Shown piece by piece: positions 39,961-44,671 of a DNA stretch of 44,671 bases. The notes beneath the pieces were generated by a model that did not search any database, was not told the DNA's origin, and was given only the letters and a program-made list of their open reading frames with translations. The DNA comes from a virus, in the IMG/VR virus record IMGVR_UViG_3300005607_000006, positions 1 through 44,671 of that record; one strand, 5' to 3'. Each line of letters starts with the position of its first letter. The stretch's first letter is position 1. The position numbers were made by a program, and so were the translations under genes.

Positions 39961-40069
39961 CTTATTTTAGCTCCTCTCATGGTTATTCGTTGCATTATTC
40001 TCACCTTTCACATTTATTGGGAGGCCCCGCCGTTCAGCTAGCGTGACCTCCCTGTAGTGGAGGATGGAT

Positions 40070-40855
40070 TTATTTTAAATCCAATTTCTCATGTGCCTTC
40101 GCGGAAAGCTTCTCCTGCATGGCGATCTCGAACTTATCCCATAAATCCTCATTTTTCACAAATGCTGTTAGCGATTCGACCTTAGGAAAGCCGGCCGAAG
40201 TGGAAATTGCCTCTTTGATTTTGTTTTCGTCTTCAGTGCCATCCAGCTCCTTAAACCAGCCGAAAAGATTTTTGAGTCTCTGGTTGTAAATTTGCTGCTG
40301 GGATTTCCCGCCGTTCTCGTCCGTGCCGCCTTCTTCCGTAAACAGCTCTGAGACAAAGGGCAAGTGCCTCGTGGCATTCACCAAAGCCCTTTTCCTCGCC
40401 ATCTGCGCTATCGTATTTCTCAAGTTTCCTAATCCCTGGCTTTCTATCCGTGTGGCAAAATTGGACTCTTGAGAATTTGCCCATCCTAAGCCTTCCCATA
40501 CTGCGCCGTTCGGATGCTCTATAAGACATTTCACCGTAACTGCGTAGAATCCTGGCTCGCCTGCCTGCGCAGGCAGAGATGTCTCTTTGATGAATTCAAG
40601 CGGATACTTCGGGATTACCCCGAAAAAGTTACAAACCAGGAACGCGCCATCTTGAGTTATCTCCGGCTTTCCATTCTTTTGGTAGCTCCTGTAATGAATA
40701 TTTCCCTTCATAGATTTGCGGATAAAGCTGACAAATGCCCTCTTCTGATTGTATTGATTCCTCAACCTCGCTTCAATTTCCTGTGGGCTGAGTCCTATGT
40801 CTGTGATGAATTTCGCCGGACCAGGAATCGTTGCTAAAATTTTTGTCTCGCTCAT
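40070..40855 (-). CDS. phage recombination-associated protein, possible annealing protein
   Basis: A 261-residue protein; the ATG at 40855 overlaps the previous stop (ATGA) and lies downstream of GGAGGT. The middle and C-terminal part contain the pattern LGNLRNTIAQMARKRALVNATR, which recurs in phage single-strand annealing or related recombination proteins. The N-terminal part has KGNIHYRSYQKNGKPEITQDG. The exact family is not certain. It lies in the early operon with nuclease and replication genes. Confidence 0.5.
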   Translation of the reverse strand: MSETKILATIPGPAKFITDIGLSPQEIEARLRNQYNQKRAFVSFIRKSMKGNIHYRSYQKNGKPEITQDGAFLVCNFFGVIPKYPLEFIKETSLPAQAGEPGFYAVTVKCLIEHPNGAVWEGLGWANSQESNFATRIESQGLGNLRNTIAQMARKRALVNATRHLPFVSELFTEEGGTDENGGKSQQQIYNQRLKNLFGWFKELDGTEDENKIKEAISTSAGFPKVESLTAFVKNEDLWDKFEIAMQEKLSAKAHEKLDLK

Positions 40856-41142
40856 GGCCGTCTTACCTCCGAATTGATTATTTTGATCCATCTAAGGAAT
40901 AACCGTCTGTATTGTTCTTTCAGTTCCCTTGATGGCTCTATCCCTCGCTCTCCCAGATTTATCATCCGCGCCTCGATTGGATTTAATTTCCTGTCTATCT
41001 TGTCCAGTATCCTCTCCATTCTTACAAATCTGTCTTGACGGATATGGTTTCGTTTGCTATTCTTAGTCTCATATCCGTTTAACGTTGGCTGGGTCTCAAG
41101 TGTTCCTGCACTTTGAGACCCTTCTTGTTTTGATTCACTCAT
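40852..41142 (-). CDS. small hypothetical early protein
   Basis: A 96-residue, basic, helical protein; the ATG at 41142 has AAAGGAGGT at ideal spacing, while a longer reading overlaps the upstream gene. It contains RQDRFVRMERILDKIDRKL. Translationally coupled to the recombination protein. Confidence 0.6.
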   Translation of the reverse strand: MSESKQEGSQSAGTLETQPTLNGYETKNSKRNHIRQDRFVRMERILDKIDRKLNPIEARMINLGERGIEPSRELKEQYRRLFLRWIKIINSEVRRP

Positions 41143-41302
41143 CTTGCACCTCCTTTTGGTTTTCTGTTCCCCCGTTGAGCCAATGCACTCTCTTCGCCGC
41201 CTCCTCTGCGCTATTATGGTCGCTTTCGGGAATAAATTTCCCTCTCGGATCATAAAATCCGACTGTCCATAAATCTTTTTCGCTAGGGACATATACGTAC
41301 AA
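41135..41302 (-). CDS. small hypothetical early protein, TTG start
   Basis: A 55-residue protein from TTG at 41302, chosen because GGAGGT lies 8 nt upstream at the end of the previous gene; the in-frame ATG at 41350 has no such site. Sequence contains LWTVGFYDPRGKFIPESDHN. Function unknown. Confidence 0.5.
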   Translation of the reverse strand: MYVYVPSEKDLWTVGFYDPRGKFIPESDHNSAEEAAKRVHWLNGGTENQKEVQDE

Positions 41303-41303
41303 T

Positions 41304-41504
41304 CTAATCACCTCCTCCGGCTTGAATTTCTCTATGCTTGTAGAGAGCATCGGAAATCAATTTGCTCTCCTGCCTTACAACATCCCTTCTAACTATCCAT
41401 CCCACGCCCTGGTCATACAGTTTCCTGGCATGGGCGGGGCTAGTCGCGTCCACTTCTACATATGTTTGAATGACCTCTTCCTTGCAAAATGTGTATATCG
41501 CCAT
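41304..41504 (-). CDS. small hypothetical early protein
   Basis: A 66-residue protein read from ATG at 41504 (GGAGG 11 nt upstream; GTG at 41516 is an alternative). Contains EVIQTYVEVDATSPAHARKL. Function unknown; followed by an overlapping ribosome site for the next gene. Confidence 0.5.
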   Translation of the reverse strand: MAIYTFCKEEVIQTYVEVDATSPAHARKLYDQGVGWIVRRDVVRQESKLISDALYKHREIQAGGGD

Positions 41505-41512
41505 CTCTTCTC

Positions 41513-41707
41513 TCACCTCCTCCGGTCCTTCTCTTCCCTAATGCTTGCATTTGGGTATTTTGCCCTCATTCTTGCTATGAACTCTTCAAATGATTCATTT
41601 TCTCTTTGTTTTCCCGCCCAGAACCTTCTTATCCGGGGTTTACTGCCCTGCGTTTCTACACGGATTGCCACGGCCGAAGAACGGCTTCTATGTATTTCGA
41701 TTATCAT
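41513..41707 (-). CDS. small basic early protein
   Basis: A 64-residue basic protein; ATG at 41707 has GGAGG with good spacing. Contains RRFWAGKQRENESFEEFIAR. The 3' end overlaps the next gene's ribosome site. Function unknown. Confidence 0.55.
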   Translation of the reverse strand: MIIEIHRSRSSAVAIRVETQGSKPRIRRFWAGKQRENESFEEFIARMRAKYPNASIREEKDRRR

Positions 41708-41718
41708 CGCGCCCCTCC

Positions 41719-41892
41719 TCATCTCCACACAAAGAGTAAGATGCAGAAGATAATGGTTGCTGAGGCAATGCCAATGAAAAACGGCTCAAGCCATTGCTCG
41801 TGCTTTTCGGTTGTCTTGCCGGTCAGCTCCACGATGTCGGTAATGATGCGGATGTGATGGGTCTTTTTGGCTATGAGTGCGTCGAGGTTCAT
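41719..41892 (-). CDS. small membrane protein, C-terminal TM
   Basis: A 57-residue protein: charged N-terminal half (LIAKKTHHIRIITDIV) and one C-terminal membrane helix (FFIGIASATIIFCILLFVW). The ATG overlaps the previous stop (ATGA) and lies after AGGAGG. It sits in the early operon, so a role in replication-membrane or superinfection control is possible. No family was recognised. Confidence 0.65.
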   Translation of the reverse strand: MNLDALIAKKTHHIRIITDIVELTGKTTEKHEQWLEPFFIGIASATIIFCILLFVWR

Positions 41893-42194
41893 TCCCCTTT
41901 CCTCCTCAGCATATTTGAAAGGCGGTGCGATTCGAGATATTCAGTGAATTTCTGTGGATCAATAAGAATCTTGGGCTTGGATTTCTTCCCGTATTTTGCG
42001 CTCTTCTCAAATACGAAGATAGCCTCCGGACACCGGCGCTCGGATGCCCATTTGCGAAGCCACGCATAAGACCCGCCGCCAAAGAACCTCTCAGATGCTT
42101 CGCGGATAGTTAGAAGTCCATTCGGATTTGGGGGATGAAATGGCTTCCGTTTCTTTGCCTGTCCATTTATCTCGATTACATTTTTATTGTCCAT
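41889..42194 (-). CDS. helix-turn-helix DNA-binding protein
   Basis: A 101-residue basic protein. The region LLTIREASERFFGGGSYAWLRKWASE matches HTH_17/MerR-type winged helix in excisionase-like proteins, followed by a basic K-rich section and ILIDPQKFTEYLES. Candidate excisionase or early regulator. Confidence 0.65.
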   Translation of the reverse strand: MDNKNVIEINGQAKKRKPFHPPNPNGLLTIREASERFFGGGSYAWLRKWASERRCPEAIFVFEKSAKYGKKSKPKILIDPQKFTEYLESHRLSNMLRRKGE

Positions 42195-42204
42195 GACTTC
42201 CTCT

Positions 42205-42396
42205 CTATGTTGCTTTCTTTTCGGCTACGGGAGCCGGTTGCTCTTCTCTATATGGCTCTATTTCTTTGGCTTCGGTTTGGGTTTCTCTGGCCTCGGGTCC
42301 TTCGCTATCCTCATGGCGCACCTGGATATTGACAACGCCTTCGCGCACACATAGAGCCGTAGCCTTGATTTGCCCTTCAATGGCTATTCTTAGCAT
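42205..42396 (-). CDS. small acidic early protein
   Basis: A 63-residue protein; the ATG at 42396 has GGAGG 8 nt upstream. The N-terminal half (MLRIAIEGQIKATALCVREG) could be a small beta domain, followed by a Glu-rich, Pro-rich tail. Function unknown. Confidence 0.5.
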   Translation of the reverse strand: MLRIAIEGQIKATALCVREGVVNIQVRHEDSEGPEARETQTEAKEIEPYREEQPAPVAEKKAT

Positions 42397-42416
42397 CTCA
42401 TTCACCTCCATTAATC

Positions 42417-42662
42417 TTATTCTCCGTTGATGAGACCTTGATTCTTTAAGGTTCTCCTAAGCCTGGCCGCTACTATTCCGCCTCTCTTTGTCCCCAAGCC
42501 TTTCTTAAAAAACCCCCACACATACTTGCGGTCAAAGTCATTCGCTTTCGTCCATTCTCTGACCGTGATGCCTCTGTCGTGGAGCCTCGATACGAATTTT
42601 TCGTATGTGGTTGATTTTTCCGAATTACTATTTATATTGTGGGTAGATAATTGTAGATTCAT
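42417..42662 (-). CDS. first gene of the early leftward operon, Cro-like candidate
   Basis: An 81-residue basic protein; the ATG at 42662 fits a transcription start about 6 nt upstream. The segment TTYEKFVSRLHDRGITVREW then KKGLGTKRGGIVAARLRRTLKNQG could form an HTH. It is divergent from the repressor gene, like cro beside cI. Alternative start ATG at 42677 lies in the -10 box and is unlikely. Confidence 0.55.
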   Translation of the reverse strand: MNLQLSTHNINSNSEKSTTYEKFVSRLHDRGITVREWTKANDFDRKYVWGFFKKGLGTKRGGIVAARLRRTLKNQGLINGE

Positions 42663-42675
42663 GTGGTCTAAAATC

Positions 42676-42704
42676 ATTCTAAACCTAAATTTATGCGTTG
42701 TCAA
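42676..42704 (-). promoter_or_regulatory. early leftward sigma-70 promoter
   Basis: On the minus strand TTGACA (42704-42699), 17 nt spacer, then TAGAAT (42681-42676). This is one base from full consensus at both boxes together. It points to the early operon and lies at the operator. Confidence 0.75.
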
Positions 42705-42716
42705 GGGGTTTTGACA
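42699..42716. promoter_or_regulatory. operator-like dyad between the divergent genes
   Basis: TGTCAA (42699-42704), 6 nt, TTGACA (42711-42716): a perfect 6-bp dyad. It overlaps the -35 box of the leftward promoter; TTGACA on the + strand may be the -35 of the repressor. Likely repressor-binding site. Confidence 0.6.
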
Positions 42717-42723
42717 TAAAATT

Positions 42724-43434
42724 ATGGTAAAAGAGAAAATAACGCATAAAAACGTGTTATTAAAGGGACTTGGGGAGCGTATAAAAATAGTGAGAAACAC
42801 TTTAGGTTTCACACAACCCGACTTTGCCGAAAAAATAGGTCTGACAGCTCATACGACAATCCAAAAGTGGGAAGCGGGTGGCTTACCCAAAGGGAAAATC
42901 TTGGAAAAGAGATTACAAGCTATTGAGAAGGCTTTCCCTCAAGTCAATTCGGAATATCTCCGCGAGGGTAAGGAAACCCCTTTAAAAGAGCCAATTGCTT
43001 TCGACCGCTTTCAAGGCAATGCACATTACGGACCTGAGGATTTTATTGATGTTCCTGTTTATCACATGGCCGGTGCAGGTAGGGGGATTAAATTTTATGA
43101 ACCCGAGCCAAAAGAAATTATTATGATTCCCCGCCAAAAAATGAAGCAATCCATGAGGGCCATTAAGGTTCGAGGCCCTAGCATGGAACCTACAATTTTA
43201 GATGGAGCAATTGTAGGAATAGACACTGACGATAGGGATATTATGAGTGGACTTATCTACCTTGTCTGGAAAAATTATGAGGGAGCTGTAATACGGAGGG
43301 TGTACGTAAGGTCGGGAAAGATAATATTGAAACCTGATAATCCGGTATATCCCGAAGATGAGATTCCACCGGAAAACAATGATGAAAATATAATCATTGG
43401 TAAGGTAAAATGGATTTTTCAAAGCATGCCTTAG
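42724..43434 (+). CDS. prophage repressor, XRE + S24 domains
   Basis: A 236-residue repressor. The XRE HTH lies near residues 16-52 (LGERIKIVRNTLGFTQPDFA). The S24 domain (about 108-232) has Ser153 in GPSMEPTI, but the place of the catalytic Lys holds Arg (AVIRRVYV, 190-191). The segment VPVYHMAGAGRG may replace the usual cleavage loop. It controls the divergent early operon. GTG at 42754 is an alternative start. Lack of the Lys suggests it may not self-cleave. Confidence 0.85.
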   Translation: MVKEKITHKNVLLKGLGERIKIVRNTLGFTQPDFAEKIGLTAHTTIQKWEAGGLPKGKILEKRLQAIEKAFPQVNSEYLREGKETPLKEPIAFDRFQGNAHYGPEDFIDVPVYHMAGAGRGIKFYEPEPKEIIMIPRQKMKQSMRAIKVRGPSMEPTILDGAIVGIDTDDRDIMSGLIYLVWKNYEGAVIRRVYVRSGKIILKPDNPVYPEDEIPPENNDENIIIGKVKWIFQSMP

Positions 43435-43477
43435 TGGCATGGTGGTACTATAAAAGACGAAACGGTTGATTGTCGAT

Positions 43478-44587
43478 ATGGGAGTTTATAAGCGACCCAG
43501 AAAACCTAAGAAGGGCGAAAAGCAATACTGGTACATCCGCTACCTAATTCCAACTAACGAGAGAAAGCCAAATGGAAAGATAAGATACATAGATAAGTCC
43601 GAGGCGATAGGTCCTTGTGGACAGGTCACAAAATCAATGGCTGAGATCGTCCTTGCCGATCGCCTAAAGAAAATTCACCAAGGTAAACTAGATGAGCTAA
43701 TAGTCGAGATTCCGACACTGAAAGAATTCTCAGAAGAGCACCTAGAATATCTCAAAAAGGTGAAGCTCATACGCTCGTACAGGCGTTCCCGAGAGTGCAT
43801 AAACCATTTCCTACGCGCCTTTCCCCACAAGAGGCTAAACGAAATCCACGCAGAGGACATTGATTCATATAAGGCAGCGAGGCTGAGAGAGGGGGTCAAA
43901 TTGGGCACAGTAGCACGGGAACTTAGAGTCTTAAAGCACCTCTTCAACCGTGCTATAAAGAATAGAAAGCTCTTTGGAGACAACCCCGTCACCAAATCCG
44001 GTATCCCTAATGTAAATGACCAGAAGGAGAGGATCCTCAAGCCTGACGAAGAGGAGAGGCTGCTTGCATCAATCCGCTCCATAGACCTGTACCACGCTGT
44101 TCAGCTTGCCATTACCACTGGAATGAGAGAAATGGAAATCCTGGGACATGAGTTCTCATGGGTGAATTGGGAAAGCCGCTATACGGAGATCCCGCAGACA
44201 AACACAAAGAGCGGAGAGAAAAGAAAAATAAGATTAAAGACCATCGCCTATCAAATCCTGCTTGAGAGAAGAAAGCTCCATCCCACGAGCAAGTATGTGT
44301 TCCCCTCGGACTCGACAACAGGGCATCTTATGAGCGTGAAAACGAGCTGGAGAGCCGCTTGCAGACGGGCGGGTATATACGACCTCAGATTCCATGATTT
44401 AAGGCACACTGCGGCAACCAGGATGCTCGAGAAGGGCATTCCGCTTCAGAGCGTAGCCAAAATTCTTGGGCATTCATCTACGAGAACCACAGAAAGGTAC
44501 GGGCACCCGGATGATTCGGTGGATATGGGATTGGAAGTGTTGGATGGGTACTCTCAGAAAGTTGGACAAAAGTTGGAACAATTATAG
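43478..44587 (+). CDS. int: tyrosine integrase
   Basis: A 369-residue tyrosine recombinase; ATG at 43478 preferred over an upstream TTG. It has an N-terminal arm-binding region, a core-binding domain (about 80-165) and a catalytic domain with Arg217 (GMREMEIL), Lys244, His306-x-x-Arg309 (HDLRH), His332 and Tyr341 (TERYGH). All catalytic residues are present. It acts on the att site directly downstream in a tRNA-Thr gene. Confidence 0.92.
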   Translation: MGVYKRPRKPKKGEKQYWYIRYLIPTNERKPNGKIRYIDKSEAIGPCGQVTKSMAEIVLADRLKKIHQGKLDELIVEIPTLKEFSEEHLEYLKKVKLIRSYRRSRECINHFLRAFPHKRLNEIHAEDIDSYKAARLREGVKLGTVARELRVLKHLFNRAIKNRKLFGDNPVTKSGIPNVNDQKERILKPDEEERLLASIRSIDLYHAVQLAITTGMREMEILGHEFSWVNWESRYTEIPQTNTKSGEKRKIRLKTIAYQILLERRKLHPTSKYVFPSDSTTGHLMSVKTSWRAACRRAGIYDLRFHDLRHTAATRMLEKGIPLQSVAKILGHSSTRTTERYGHPDDSVDMGLEVLDGYSQKVGQKLEQL

Positions 44588-44630
44588 ATTCCAGACGTCA
44601 TAATTCAACCTAACCTCCTGTCATTACAAA

Positions 44631-44671
44631 GCCGACGAAGGGATTTGAACCCTTGACCTGCGCATTACGAG
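44631..44671 (-). other. tRNA-Thr(CGT) 3' half, attachment site
   Basis: On the minus strand: anticodon loop CTCGTAA (CGT anticodon), 3' anticodon stem TGCGC, AGGTC, a T-arm with perfect 5-bp stem and TTCAAAT loop, then acceptor CGTCGGC. It is the part of a tRNA gene carried by the phage to restore the host gene on integration. CCA is not encoded. The 27-bp repeat of 1-27 lies within it. Confidence 0.85.
44645..44671. repeat. right copy of 27-bp direct repeat (att core)
   Basis: Exact match to 1-27. It begins in the T-loop and ends at the 5' side of the anticodon loop of the tRNA-Thr remnant. Crossover is probably in or near the anticodon loop, as for many tRNA-targeting integrases. Confidence 0.85.

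Noticed and set aside
39961-40069. Hairpin GGGAGG/CCTCCC as a terminator
   Set aside because: The stem is short and not followed by a T-tract.
1-44671. CRISPR array, rRNA or complete tRNA genes
   Set aside because: No regularly spaced repeats, no rRNA-like segments and only a partial tRNA at the att site were seen.

Overview
The window looks like one complete temperate tailed phage (a prophage or circularised phage genome) of a bacterium. The same 27 bases stand at positions 1-27 and 44645-44671, and the right copy is part of a tRNA-Thr(CGT) 3' half that lies directly behind a tyrosine integrase. This is what an attP, or an att-bounded prophage, looks like. A bacterial host, probably with a Gram-negative type envelope, is suggested by three things: lipobox lipoproteins, a peptidoglycan-type transglycosylase domain on the tail hub, and a consensus sigma-70 promoter at the lysogeny switch. 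The host species cannot be read from the sequence.

Layout, right to left, because almost everything reads leftward. At 44.6-42.7 kb the + strand carries the integrase and an XRE/S24 repressor. A divergent operator/promoter at about 42.7 kb starts the leftward early genes (42.7-38.4 kb): small DNA-binding and accessory proteins, a probable recombination protein, a GIY-YIG nuclease and a replication-initiator-like protein. Packaging and head genes follow (38.3-30.1 kb): small and large terminase, Mu gp29-type portal, Mu gpF-type minor head protein, a multidomain protease/scaffold with a likely nested scaffold start, lambda D-type decoration protein, lambda E-type capsid protein and a connector. 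Two glycosyltransferases (30.06-27.8 kb) interrupt the structural genes. A P2-type contractile tail follows (27.6-12.1 kb): gpS-like, terminator-like, sheath, tube, chaperone with a -1 frameshift, tape measure, gpU, gpX, gpD fused to a lytic transglycosylase, gpV, gpW, gpJ and gpI. The left 12 kb holds fibre/adhesin proteins, several with export signals, then lipoproteins and small membrane proteins that may include the lysis genes.

Cargo sits inside the tail module. Between gpU and gpX are a papain-like C1 peptidase and a membrane-anchored Ig-like protein. Between gpX and gpD are a truncated TcmP gene, a DUF5131 (Gp37/Gp68) gene and a lone + strand secreted-protein gene. The DUF5131 gene ends inside a 79-bp perfect duplicate of the capsid-gene start region 13.7 kb away.

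The strongest unexplained signal is a 16-bp motif with core TATAAATA and extension TTTGCA. It occurs five times, four of them 34-35 nt before the start codon of the first gene of a structural block (terminase, protease/scaffold, tail, hub and gpI blocks). These starts lack a Shine-Dalgarno sequence, and three share a pyrimidine-rich leader. The core equals the T4 late promoter consensus, so this looks like a dedicated late-promoter set, although no sigma factor gene is recognisable in the window.
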